Both the position numbers and the translations under genes were made by a program. A DNA stretch of 64,000 nucleotides from Permianibacter aggregans (GTDB lineage Bacteria > Pseudomonadota > Gammaproteobacteria > Enterobacterales > Permianibacteraceae), in NCBI RefSeq assembly GCF_009756665.1, contig NZ_CP037953.1:2728001-2792000 (forward strand), read 5' to 3'. The notes beneath the pieces were generated by a model, which ran no database searches, had not been told where the DNA came from, and worked only from the letters and a program-made list of their open reading frames with translations. Shown one piece after another: positions 45,351 to 52,984 of this stretch; the first letter of the stretch is position 1, and the number at the start of each line of letters is the position of its first letter.

Positions 45351-46267
45351 GCGTCAATCTCGCGCTGCAACTGGTTTTTCAGAAACGGAATGATGTCATT
45401 GAGCGACGAGTAACGTAGCGAGTAAACCGGCGTCTGTCGCAACACGGTGAGCATGGTGTCGAATGCTGCTTCGCCAAGCACGCTGTAGTTGAAACTCTGG
45501 CTGATGCAGAACGTCAGCGCGTCTTCTGGCTTGACTCGCTGCCAGATAATTTCACTGTCGGCCTGGTAGCGTGGCAGCACGATCAATCGTGCGGTCGCTG
45601 CCTGATGCGCGGCTTCGATACTGGCGCCATCCGGGCGCATGTGAGCGACGGTGCCTTTGCGCGTATCCAGCGCGGTGCGACTGAATACCGCATCGGGATA
45701 GCGCTGCTGCATCAGTGTAATCGATTGATTTTTCAAACTGATCGGGCGCGGCACCGGTGTTACGGTGCGCGTGCCGAGTTGCCATAAACACAATTCATCG
45801 GATAGCAAGCGAAAGCCTTCGCGGCTCAGCGCCGCACTCAAGGTGCTTTTGCCGGAACCGGATTCGGCCGGCATGACCAACGCGTGATTGCCGAGCGCAA
45901 CTACTCCCGCGTGCATAATCAAATGAGTTTGATCGCGATTGCCAATACACCAGTTCAATCCCCATTCCAGCATCGCGTGGGCTTGATCGAATGGCAGCGG
46001 CTTGAACGGCAGAAATTCATCGAGGGCGAATTGCACCTGGCGTTTGAATAGCCGACGCAACAGACTGGGATCGAACAGGCGAATATGAAAGTCGCGAGCG
46101 CCGGGTTCGTTCAACAGGGAAAAATCGGCATAAAGTCGATGCAACTCTTCGGCGACCGAACGCAAGTGGCTGCGCAGCCGCACTTTATACGGCGGCATAA
46201 ACAGATCAACGCCTTCGTGACGAAGGCGTTGTTGCAATTCAGGGAAGGGGAGTGAGGCAAGCTTCAT
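45341..46267 (-). CDS. HprK-related kinase A
   Basis: A 308-residue protein related to HPr kinase/phosphorylase. The P-loop AESGSGKS stands at about 134-141 and the downstream LLSDELCLW at about 154-162 fits the HprK catalytic segment, with RPISLKNQSI near 173-183 as in the family. It lacks the N-terminal domain of true HprK and no HPr or other PTS gene is near. HprK-related kinases accompany a PqqD-like protein and a nucleotidyltransferase in the HPr-rel-A system and in some lasso-peptide clusters. The ATG overlaps the PqqD-like stop (ATGA). Confidence 0.87.
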   Translation of the reverse strand: MKLASLPFPELQQRLRHEGVDLFMPPYKVRLRSHLRSVAEELHRLYADFSLLNEPGARDFHIRLFDPSLLRRLFKRQVQFALDEFLPFKPLPFDQAHAMLEWGLNWCIGNRDQTHLIMHAGVVALGNHALVMPAESGSGKSTLSAALSREGFRLLSDELCLWQLGTRTVTPVPRPISLKNQSITLMQQRYPDAVFSRTALDTRKGTVAHMRPDGASIEAAHQAATARLIVLPRYQADSEIIWQRVKPEDALTFCISQSFNYSVLGEAAFDTMLTVLRQTPVYSLRYSSLNDIIPFLKNQLQREIDACS

Positions 46268-46530
46268 GAAGCGGAACGATACACCATCTCGTGTCGTTCC
46301 AGTTCAGTCAGGCATTGATCGAGCATCGGTTGTTGTAATTCGGTCAGCGCCAGGCGTTCGGTCAGTTGCTCGGTCGTGCCCGGCACGTCCAGTTCTTCGA
46401 GCACCGCCGCCGCCAACGGCAACAGTACTCGGGTGTGGCCACGCAAGGTATCGTAGGCGATCAAGGCATCACCCAACGGCTCCAATCTCAACGGACTGGA
46501 GCGGTGCCATTGCAAGCCTACCGTGGCCAT
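46264..46530 (-). CDS. PqqD-like peptide chaperone of the HPr-rel-A type
   Basis: An 88-residue winged-helix protein of the PqqD / RiPP recognition-element type (WHRSSPLRLEPLGDALIAYDTLRGHTRVLLPLAAAVLEELD). Such domains bind the leader of a peptide or protein and present it to modifying enzymes. It lies 18 bases after the Tat-exported small protein gene and overlaps the kinase by four bases. This order (substrate candidate, recognition element, kinase, nucleotidyltransferase) is what one expects of a modification cassette. The length fits PqqD family members. Confidence 0.83.
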   Translation of the reverse strand: MATVGLQWHRSSPLRLEPLGDALIAYDTLRGHTRVLLPLAAAVLEELDVPGTTEQLTERLALTELQQPMLDQCLTELERHEMVYRSAS

Positions 46531-46548
46531 TGCACAACTCCGTGACGG

Positions 46549-47211
46549 TTAAACGAGGACTCCGTCGTGATAGGTGGCGTTCAGGAATTCTTCCAGGCCT
46601 TGGCTACCGCCCCAAGCGATGACCATGCCCGATGGGCTGGTGTAGCTCATTGAGCCGTTGCCAACCAACTGTTTCCACATGTCCTTGATTTCGGCTGGGG
46701 TCAGCACATAACCGGAGATGCCAGCCGACGCATTCAAATAAGCGGCCGTCAGATGCCATACCATCGGTTTCGTGTAGCGTGGATCCGTGGGATGAAATTC
46801 GCGCATGTACTGCATGATGTACATGTTGTCATAAGGCGTGTTCCACACTCCAAACACATCTTTGTATTTGCTGGCCTGGGTGCCACCCTTGGTGTAAGTC
46901 AGTTCGGAATCATTTTTGCAGTGGCCATTGGCCTTGAGCTTGCAAAAACCAGGAATCACGCCGGTTGGAGCCCAAGCGCCGGGATTGTTTTTCCAGTAGC
47001 CGGGCGACTTACCATTACAGGCCTGCGGTTCAACACCAGAGAGGTTGCCGGACTGGAAGCCGGAAGGAGAGCACAGAGTTTGTGCGCCGAATACCGGTTT
47101 GCCGGCTGCCAGGGCGGCGAAAGCGCCGGTATAGGCAGCACCGAAAAGCACTTTGCGGCGGGAAAGCTGAGCCTGCTGGGGCTGTTCGTTGCGAGGAGAT
47201 GTATCGTTCAT
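46549..47211 (-). CDS. Tat-exported small protein, probable substrate of the HPr-rel-A cassette
   Basis: A 220-residue protein. The N-terminus carries a twin-arginine signal (SRRKVLFGAAYTGAF, residues 17-31), so it is probably exported folded. The mature part has four cysteines (47, 65, 90, 98) and the motif CNGKSPGYWKNNPGAW (65-80), seen in some surface or secreted proteins. The rest is rich in aromatic and polar residues, with no enzyme motif. It is the first gene of the six-gene operon, directly before the PqqD-like gene, so it may be the protein that the cassette modifies. Folded export would suit modification in the cytoplasm first. The role is inference. Confidence 0.75.
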   Translation of the reverse strand: MNDTSPRNEQPQQAQLSRRKVLFGAAYTGAFAALAAGKPVFGAQTLCSPSGFQSGNLSGVEPQACNGKSPGYWKNNPGAWAPTGVIPGFCKLKANGHCKNDSELTYTKGGTQASKYKDVFGVWNTPYDNMYIMQYMREFHPTDPRYTKPMVWHLTAAYLNASAGISGYVLTPAEIKDMWKQLVGNGSMSYTSPSGMVIAWGGSQGLEEFLNATYHDGVLV

Positions 47212-47456
47212 GAGACGCCTATGTGTCCATACATATTACGGCCGGCACGACCTGTGACCGTTTTGCTATTGAAGTAGCAGATCCTGTGCCAAGCGCTAAA
47301 ACTGACCAGAGATCAATAGATTAGCAAAAACCGCCGTGCAAGTCCCGAAACGCTCTGTAAAGTATTTTGACAGCTTCATGTGCTCGCGGCTTTTCCCTGC
47401 CAGGGCTTCGCTTGCTATCATGCACATCCTTCAAAGCTAACGACATTGTTCCGCCG

Positions 47457-47657
47457 ATGCGAGTGCTGATCAACGGCCAGACTACCGAGATTCCTGAGCA
47501 CAGTTCCGTGCTGACCATGCTTGAGCAGGCGCAACTGAACGACAAGCGGGTTGCGGTAGAGTTGAACGGCGAAATCGTCGCCAAATCCCGCCATGCCGAT
47601 ACCCGGCTGAACCCTGACGACCGCATCGAAATTGTCCATGCCATCGGCGGTGGCTGA
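47457..47657 (+). CDS. thiS: Sulfur-carrier protein ThiS
   Basis: A 66-residue ubiquitin-like protein (RVLINGQTTEIPEHSSVLTML at the start, VAVELNGEIV in the middle) ending in IVHAIGGG. The C-terminal Gly-Gly is adenylated and thiocarboxylated and donates sulfur to the thiazole of thiamin. ATG 47457 starts exactly at the fold; the longer frame from 47367 is not coding. It lies 20 bases before thiG. No TPP riboswitch (CTGAGA-type) is seen upstream; a TTGACA at 47369-47374 could be a -35 box. Confidence 0.92.
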   Translation: MRVLINGQTTEIPEHSSVLTMLEQAQLNDKRVAVELNGEIVAKSRHADTRLNPDDRIEIVHAIGGG

Positions 47658-47677
47658 GTGCTATTCCAAGGTGAACC

Positions 47678-48460
47678 ATGAATCAAGATTTGTTCCATAT
47701 TGCCGGTAAGGCTTATCACTCGCGCTTGTTGGTCGGCACCGGCAAGTACAAGGATTTGGAAGAAACCCGGCAGGCGATCGAGGCCAGTGGAGCCGAAATC
47801 GTCACGGTGGCGATTCGCCGCACCAACATTGGTCAGAACAAGAACGAACCGAATTTGCTGGAAGTGATTTCCCCGGAAAAATACACGATTCTGCCGAACA
47901 CGGCCGGTTGCTACACGGCCGAAGACGCCGTCCGCACCTGTCGGCTGGCGCGCGAGCTGCTCGACGGCCATGATCTGGTCAAATTGGAAGTGCTCGGCGA
48001 CCAGAAAACGCTGTACCCGGATGTGCCGGAAACACTGAAAGCCTGTGCCGAGTTGATTAAAGATGGTTTCAAGGTCATGGCTTACACCAGCGATGATCCG
48101 ATCACCGCGAAAAAACTTGAAGACATGGGCTGTGTCGCGGTCATGCCGCTGGCGGCGCCGATCGGTTCTGGCCTTGGCGTCTGCAATCCTTACAACATCA
48201 AATTGATTCTGGAAAACGCATCGGTGCCGATTCTGGTCGACGCCGGGGTCGGCACGGCCAGCGATGCCGCCATTGCGATGGAGCTCGGATGCGATGGCGT
48301 GTTGATGAACACCGCCATTGCCGCTGCCAAACATCCGGTATTGATGGCCTCGGCGATGAAAAAAGCCATCGAAGCCGGGCGCGAAGCGTTTCTCGCTGGC
48401 CGCATGCCGCGCAAGCTCTATGCGAGTGCGTCATCGCCACTCGATGGAACCTTCTTCTAA
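47678..48460 (+). CDS. thiG: Thiazole synthase ThiG
   Basis: A 260-residue TIM-barrel enzyme that builds the thiazole phosphate of thiamin from deoxyxylulose phosphate, dehydroglycine and the ThiS thiocarboxylate. Motifs are [10 protein letters not shown] near 15-24, the active-site lysine in LVKLEVLGD near 108-116, [12 protein letters not shown] near 157-168, and the glycine-rich [16 protein letters not shown] and [14 protein letters not shown] for phosphate binding. Full length and standard. It follows thiS by 20 bases and precedes trmB. Confidence 0.97.
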   Translation: MNQDLFHIAGKAYHSRLLVGTGKYKDLEETRQAIEASGAEIVTVAIRRTNIGQNKNEPNLLEVISPEKYTILPNTAGCYTAEDAVRTCRLARELLDGHDLVKLEVLGDQKTLYPDVPETLKACAELIKDGFKVMAYTSDDPITAKKLEDMGCVAVMPLAAPIGSGLGVCNPYNIKLILENASVPILVDAGVGTASDAAIAMELGCDGVLMNTAIAAAKHPVLMASAMKKAIEAGREAFLAGRMPRKLYASASSPLDGTFF

Positions 48461-48482
48461 GATTTATTTTTCTTTTCACGTC

Positions 48483-48502
48483 ACTCCCGCGCAGGCGGGA
48501 GT
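48483..48502. repeat. Short hairpin repeat before trmB
   Basis: ACTCCCGC and GCGGGAGT pair around GCAG, inside CACTCCCGCGCAGGCGGGAG. Sequences of this form (CTCCCGC, short spacer, GCGGGAG, TCCAG) are common dispersed repeats in many Proteobacteria. It ends 11 bases before the trmB start and could hide the ribosome site. Confidence 0.6.
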
Positions 48503-48513
48503 CCAGAGTTTTG

Positions 48514-49242
48514 ATGATGACCGACAATACCTCCGACGCCGATATCCCACGCTTGCCCGATGGTCGGCCGATGCGCCAAATCCGCAGCTTTGTTCGCCGC
48601 GAAGGACGGATGACGGAACGCCAGAAAGCCGCTGTCGAAATGTTGCTGCCGCAGTGGGGGCGCCATATCAGTGGTGGCCCTGTCGATTTATCACAATGGT
48701 TTGGCAACGATAATCCGGTCTGGCTGGAAATTGGTTTTGGCATGGGCATGTCGCTGGTTGAACAGGCCAGCGCCCACCCGGAACTGAATTTCCTCGGCAT
48801 TGAAGTGCACCGGCCCGGCGTCGGTTCCTGCCTTGCCCACGCGCAAGGCGCTGGGGTTAGCAATATCCGCGTGTTCGAAGAAGACGCGATCGAAGTGCTC
48901 GACAAATGCCTGCCGAATCAATGTTTCGAACGTGTGCAGTTATTCTTTCCCGACCCGTGGCCAAAAGCCCGCCATCACAAACGCCGCATTGTGCAGCCGT
49001 TGTTCGCTGAGCAAATCCGCAAGAAACTGCGCCTTGGCGGTGTTTTTCATATGGCGACCGACTGGGAAAATTATGCCGAGCATATGCGTGATGTCATGAA
49101 CGCTGCGCCCGGCTACCAAAATCTTTCGCCAACCAATGATTTTGTACCGCGCCCTACCTCGCGACCGCTGACCAAATTTGAAGTACGCGGACACAGGCTT
49201 GGTCACGGCGTTTGGGACTTGATGTATCAACGCACAGAATAA
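48514..49242 (+). CDS. trmB: tRNA (guanine-N7-)-methyltransferase
   Basis: A 242-residue Rossmann methyltransferase that makes m7G46 in tRNA. Motif I is [15 protein letters not shown] near 71-85, then [12 protein letters not shown] near 93-104, [18 protein letters not shown] near 143-160 (with the family PDPWPKxRHxKRR), and the closing [17 protein letters not shown]. The start is ATG 48514 or 48517; a longer frame beginning inside thiG has no similarity to TrmB. It lies 53 bases after thiG and across a small hairpin repeat. Confidence 0.95.
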   Translation: MMTDNTSDADIPRLPDGRPMRQIRSFVRREGRMTERQKAAVEMLLPQWGRHISGGPVDLSQWFGNDNPVWLEIGFGMGMSLVEQASAHPELNFLGIEVHRPGVGSCLAHAQGAGVSNIRVFEEDAIEVLDKCLPNQCFERVQLFFPDPWPKARHHKRRIVQPLFAEQIRKKLRLGGVFHMATDWENYAEHMRDVMNAAPGYQNLSPTNDFVPRPTSRPLTKFEVRGHRLGHGVWDLMYQRTE

Positions 49243-49316
49243 GTCGCTTTTTGAGCGGCCCGGCAAACTGCATTACACTTGCCTATCAAATCCAGCAACA
49301 CCAACGGGGATGCCAG

Positions 49317-49988
49317 ATGGATGGGGTATTTGAAGTGATCTTTGATGGCCGCATTATGCCCGGCAGAGATCCGCATGAGGTCAAAGCCCAAGTAGGTCGG
49401 CTGTTCAAAGCCTCGCCGGAAGTCATCGAGCGACTGTTCTCCGGCAACGCCATCAGCATCAAAAAAGATCTCGATTACGCCGCCGCGCTGCGCTATGTCT
49501 CGGTGATGAAAGAGGCCGGCGCTTTGGCCCGTTTGAAACAACAGGAAGGCGCCGTCGCGCCGGTGAAAAAAGGTTCAGAAACCTGGACCTTGGCACCGGC
49601 CGGAGAAACACTCGGCGGCTTGAAATCGGCACCACCGATTCCGCGACAAGTGGACCTGAGCCAATACACGCTGGCACCGGTTGGTGCCGATGTTGGAGAA
49701 AAGCGCGAACTGACAGCGGTGGACGTCGGTGATTTGTCTGAGTTCAGTATTGCCGAGGTCGGCGCCACACTCGGCACGCCGCGCGAATACATTCCGTTGC
49801 CGGAACCGGATATCAGCGATCTGAGCATCGCCGAAGTGGGCGCAACGCTGGTGGAACCGAGTGACAAACCGGCAGCGAACGTCGAGGTGCCGGATTTTGG
49901 CTTGGCGGAAGTTGGCGCCACGCTCGATACCGAAAAAAAAGCGCCACCGCCACCGCCACCGAATACGGATCATCTGAAACTTGGCTGA
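49317..49988 (+). CDS. Repeat protein with IAEVGATL units
   Basis: A 223-residue cytoplasmic-type protein. Residues 4-75 form a helical domain (FEVIFDGRIMPGRDPHEV, LFKASPEVIERLFSGNAISIKK) that I have seen described only as an unnamed N-terminal part of various gammaproteobacterial membrane proteins. Five related units follow at about 90-99, 118-126, 143-152, 170-178 and 195-203 (WTLAPAGETL, YTLAPVGADV, FSIAEVGATL, LSIAEVGATL, FGLAEVGATL). A run of prolines and DHLKLG end it. The start is ATG 49317, six bases after GGGGA. Binding of a partner through the repeats is plausible but not shown. Confidence 0.75.
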   Translation: MDGVFEVIFDGRIMPGRDPHEVKAQVGRLFKASPEVIERLFSGNAISIKKDLDYAAALRYVSVMKEAGALARLKQQEGAVAPVKKGSETWTLAPAGETLGGLKSAPPIPRQVDLSQYTLAPVGADVGEKRELTAVDVGDLSEFSIAEVGATLGTPREYIPLPEPDISDLSIAEVGATLVEPSDKPAANVEVPDFGLAEVGATLDTEKKAPPPPPPNTDHLKLG

Positions 49989-50035
49989 AGCATTTTCAGC
50001 GCACCAGCTCAGCGCGTTGACAGGGAGGATTGTTG

Positions 50036-50419
50036 ATGACGGAATTGCTTTCTTCGTTCGATACCCTGATTGGTGTGTTGATCGGCGGTCTGATTTCCTG
50101 GTGGTTGCAGCGCGACCGCGCTTCGACCGATTTACGTATTGCGTTGGAAGCGATCAAAACCGAGCATCAGGCAGAGAAAACCGCGTATTACTTTCTGACC
50201 CACAAAGGCTACACCGATCGTTCATTCGAACTGTTGCAAAAGCGCCTGGGCGGATTCGAGGAAAACGAATTGCGCCGCATTCTGGTGCGTGCCGGCGCTG
50301 TGCGTTATATCCGCGAAGATGGCAGCGAATGGTGGCGTTTGCTGTCACGCCATGACGAGGCCATTGCCAAGGCGAAAGCGAAAGAAGCGGCGCTAGGCCC
50401 AGGTAACGAAGATCTCTGA
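50036..50419 (+). CDS. Small membrane-anchored protein, unknown function
   Basis: A 127-residue protein with one N-terminal membrane helix (about 8-24, LIGVLIGGLISWWL) and a charged cytoplasmic part. The latter includes a helix-turn-helix-like stretch (SFELLQKRLGGFEENELRRILVRAGAVRYIREDGSEWWRL, about 65-103) that resembles a winged-helix fold. The end is rich in lysine and alanine. The start follows AGGGAGG by seven bases. It lies 47 bases after the repeat-protein gene and may be cotranscribed. I do not recognise the family. Confidence 0.65.
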   Translation: MTELLSSFDTLIGVLIGGLISWWLQRDRASTDLRIALEAIKTEHQAEKTAYYFLTHKGYTDRSFELLQKRLGGFEENELRRILVRAGAVRYIREDGSEWWRLLSRHDEAIAKAKAKEAALGPGNEDL

Positions 50420-50425
50420 GCGTCT

Positions 50426-51559
50426 TTAGGATTTAAACGGCATGTGGCTTTGCAACTCTGCAAAGTAGTGATCAATAGCCTTACATTCCCGCTGTAGAAA
50501 ATCATCGATGGCGGCCGCAAATCGTGGGTCGGCTATCCAATGCGCCGATTGCAGTCGCTCCGGCTCAAGACCACGAGCGAGCTTGTGTTCACCTTGCGCT
50601 CCGCCTTCAAAAAATTCAATGCCATGCTCAATACAAAATCGAATCGCCTGTGAATAGCAGGTTTCGAAATGCAGCTCCGGCACAAACTCCAACGCGCCCC
50701 AGTAGCGGCCATAAAGCCGGTTTCGATCGCGAATGTTCAAGGCGCAGGCGATATCTTTGCCAGCTTGACTGGCAACCAACAGCAACAGCTTGTTCCCTAG
50801 CGTCCGCTGCCAGCGCTGAAAGCATTCAAACGTCAGATATGGCGTCGAGAAGTGTTCGCGGTAAGTTTGTTGATAACAGCGGTAGAAAAATTCCAGCGCG
50901 GAGGTATCAATGTCGTCGCCAACCAGCCAACGAAACTCAATACCTGACCGTTGCAGTCGGCGTGAGGCTTGGTTCAGCTTCTTGCGCTTGTCGCGTTGCA
51001 GCGCGGCCAGAAATTCATCGTAATGGGCGTAACTACGGTTGCGCCAATGAAACTGCACTTGATTGCGCAGCAGAAAGCCTTCAGCCTGCAAGGCATCCAG
51101 TTCGTTTTGCTCCGGAAACAACACATGTACCGATGACAATTGCCACTGTTGCGCCAGCGCGATCAACGCTTTCGCGAGCAACCGGCGATCGCTGTCATGC
51201 TCCGCCAACAAACGTGGCCCGCGCACCGGGGTAAACGGTATCGCCACCAATAACTTCGGGTAATAGTGCAAGCCGTGCTGGTAATACGCTTCGGCCCAAG
51301 TCTGGTCGAACACATATTCGCCACGCGAATGGCTCTTCAAATACACTAATGTGCCGGTCTGCAGGATATGATCTTTGCGGACCAGCAGATAATGTGGCGT
51401 CCAACCGGTTTCCTTGCTGGCGCAGCCGGTGTCATGCACGGCATCCAGCATCGCAGGATTCAGAAACGGATAATCACCTGCAAGCGCCAGCCAACGTTGC
51501 CGATCCGATGCCGGCAAGTGCGCGACGCATTCGATGTGAAGCTCGGGTTCTGAAATCAC
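50426..51559 (-). CDS. GNAT-type acyltransferase (FemAB/DUF482-like)
   Basis: A 377-residue protein of the COG3146 / DUF482 group, related to FemAB-type peptidoglycan acyltransferases with two GNAT folds. Typical segments are [23 protein letters not shown] near 30-52, LHYYPKLLVAIPFTPVRGPRLL near 96-117, KRKKLNQASRRLQRSGIEFRWL near 192-213, and FEGGAQGEHKLARGLEP near 319-335. The acceptor is unknown. The start is GTG 51559 after AGGCC. It is convergent with the small membrane-protein gene, seven bases from its stop. Confidence 0.85.
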   Translation of the reverse strand: MISEPELHIECVAHLPASDRQRWLALAGDYPFLNPAMLDAVHDTGCASKETGWTPHYLLVRKDHILQTGTLVYLKSHSRGEYVFDQTWAEAYYQHGLHYYPKLLVAIPFTPVRGPRLLAEHDSDRRLLAKALIALAQQWQLSSVHVLFPEQNELDALQAEGFLLRNQVQFHWRNRSYAHYDEFLAALQRDKRKKLNQASRRLQRSGIEFRWLVGDDIDTSALEFFYRCYQQTYREHFSTPYLTFECFQRWQRTLGNKLLLLVASQAGKDIACALNIRDRNRLYGRYWGALEFVPELHFETCYSQAIRFCIEHGIEFFEGGAQGEHKLARGLEPERLQSAHWIADPRFAAAIDDFLQRECKAIDHYFAELQSHMPFKS

Positions 51560-51580
51560 GTGACGGCCTGTTTAGTGCGT

Positions 51581-52984
51581 TTAGTTGCCGGGAAACTGAC
51601 GGATTGTCAGCCGACTACGTACCGCTCGCACTAAAAGCCGGTAGGTATCCAACTCGAACTGGCGAGGATTTTCCAGGCAATCCGCTATGTCGCTTTCATC
51701 ACGGACGGTACCAAGATAGCACCAGTGATCGATCAGATGCAGTTCTTCGCGTTCTTCGTCACGCTCGACAATGCCAATGGGGCCAGGGTACGGCCAACTG
51801 CGAATCTGCGCCGGCTTCAGCGCGGTTTGCAAACGCAGATTATAGATCGCCGGCGGTTCGCTACCGTTACAGGCACCTTTGCAGCGCTTCAGTTGCAGAT
51901 CAAAACAGGCGCCTTTACCGGTTTCCAATCCCAGCAACTTTTTGCAGAGCTGATGCTCCTTGGCCAGTTCCAACAGTTTCGCTTTCGCCTGACTACGATT
52001 GCGAAACAGTGCCAGAGGTTTGTTGCCAGCCTTTTCAAAGGCACTGAACTGACAACGCAGATACCCTTGCGCATCTTCCTTGGTGGTGACCGCCACCAGT
52101 TCGCGCACCCGACGCAAACGGCGATTGAACAGCGGTTGCTCTTTCTTTATCGCCTGATTTTCTTTCAGCAAAGCGCCGAGTTCGCCGGCCGTGCATTGCC
52201 AATCCAAATCACGAATCTGACTATGCAGACGCTGATTGCGCGCCGATACCGGTGAGGCATTGAAATGGCTCATGATCCGTTCGCGCAGCTGCTTGCTCTT
52301 GCCGATATAAAGCAGCTTGCCCTCATCGCCATAGAAGCGATAGATACCGGGGCAATTCGGCACGCTGTTGATACGCTCCGGCGTAATGGCGGGCGGCAGC
52401 GAGGGCCTTTGCATTTGTTTGACAAACGCCGCATGCAACGTGTCCGGATGATGTTCGCGACAACTCTGTCGCAAAAATTGCCAAGTCGCTTCCGCATCGC
52501 CCAGCGCCCGATGGCGCGCCTCATTGGCAATGCCAAGGCGCTGACAAATCGCATCAAGACCATGACCACGCAGAAGCGGATAAAGCTGCCGTGACCAGCG
52601 CACCGTACACAATCGCTCCGGCGCAAACTGAACACCGAGGCGTTCGTACTCGCTTTTCAAAAAGCCATAGTCGAAGCGGGCGTTGTGTGCGACGAAAATT
52701 CGGCCTTGCAGTAGCGTCTGTAGTTCATCGGCGATCTCGGCAAAACGCGGCGCATCGGCAACCATGGCCGGTGTGATACCGGTCAGCTGTTCGATGAATG
52801 GCGAGAGGCGTTGTTCCGGATTGATCAGGCGCTGCCAGCGCAAACTGACTTCGCCGTCATCAATCAAGATCACGCCCACTTCGATCACCCGATCGACTCC
52901 AGGGTGGGCGCCGGTGGTTTCCAAATCGACGATGGCCAGTGGGTGATTCAGTGGCGCTGGTAACGATATCGACATCGTCTTCAT
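51581..52984 (-). CDS. 3'-5' exonuclease fused to a GIY-YIG (UvrC/Cho-like) nuclease
   Basis: A 467-residue fusion. The DnaQ-like exonuclease (about 14-185) has Asp20-x-Glu22 in VDLETTGAHPG, FVAHNARFDYGFL near 98-110 and HRALGDAEATW near 160-170. The GIY-YIG nuclease follows (PGIYRFYGDEGKLLYIGKSKQLRERI, about 213-240), as in UvrC and Cho, with a Cys-rich segment CFDLQLKRCKGAC further on. Such fusions are thought to incise or trim damaged DNA. The start ATG 52984 overlaps the AddA-like stop (ATGA). It ends the operon. Confidence 0.88.
   Translation of the reverse strand: MKTMSISLPAPLNHPLAIVDLETTGAHPGVDRVIEVGVILIDDGEVSLRWQRLINPEQRLSPFIEQLTGITPAMVADAPRFAEIADELQTLLQGRIFVAHNARFDYGFLKSEYERLGVQFAPERLCTVRWSRQLYPLLRGHGLDAICQRLGIANEARHRALGDAEATWQFLRQSCREHHPDTLHAAFVKQMQRPSLPPAITPERINSVPNCPGIYRFYGDEGKLLYIGKSKQLRERIMSHFNASPVSARNQRLHSQIRDLDWQCTAGELGALLKENQAIKKEQPLFNRRLRRVRELVAVTTKEDAQGYLRCQFSAFEKAGNKPLALFRNRSQAKAKLLELAKEHQLCKKLLGLETGKGACFDLQLKRCKGACNGSEPPAIYNLRLQTALKPAQIRSWPYPGPIGIVERDEEREELHLIDHWCYLGTVRDESDIADCLENPRQFELDTYRLLVRAVRSRLTIRQFPGN

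Noticed and set aside
47212-47456. TPP riboswitch before thiS
   Set aside because: The conserved CTGAGA and the downstream thi-box segments are absent.
47321-48334. A 337-residue minus-strand frame over thiS and thiG
   Set aside because: Antisense to two well-recognised thiamin genes; no domain.
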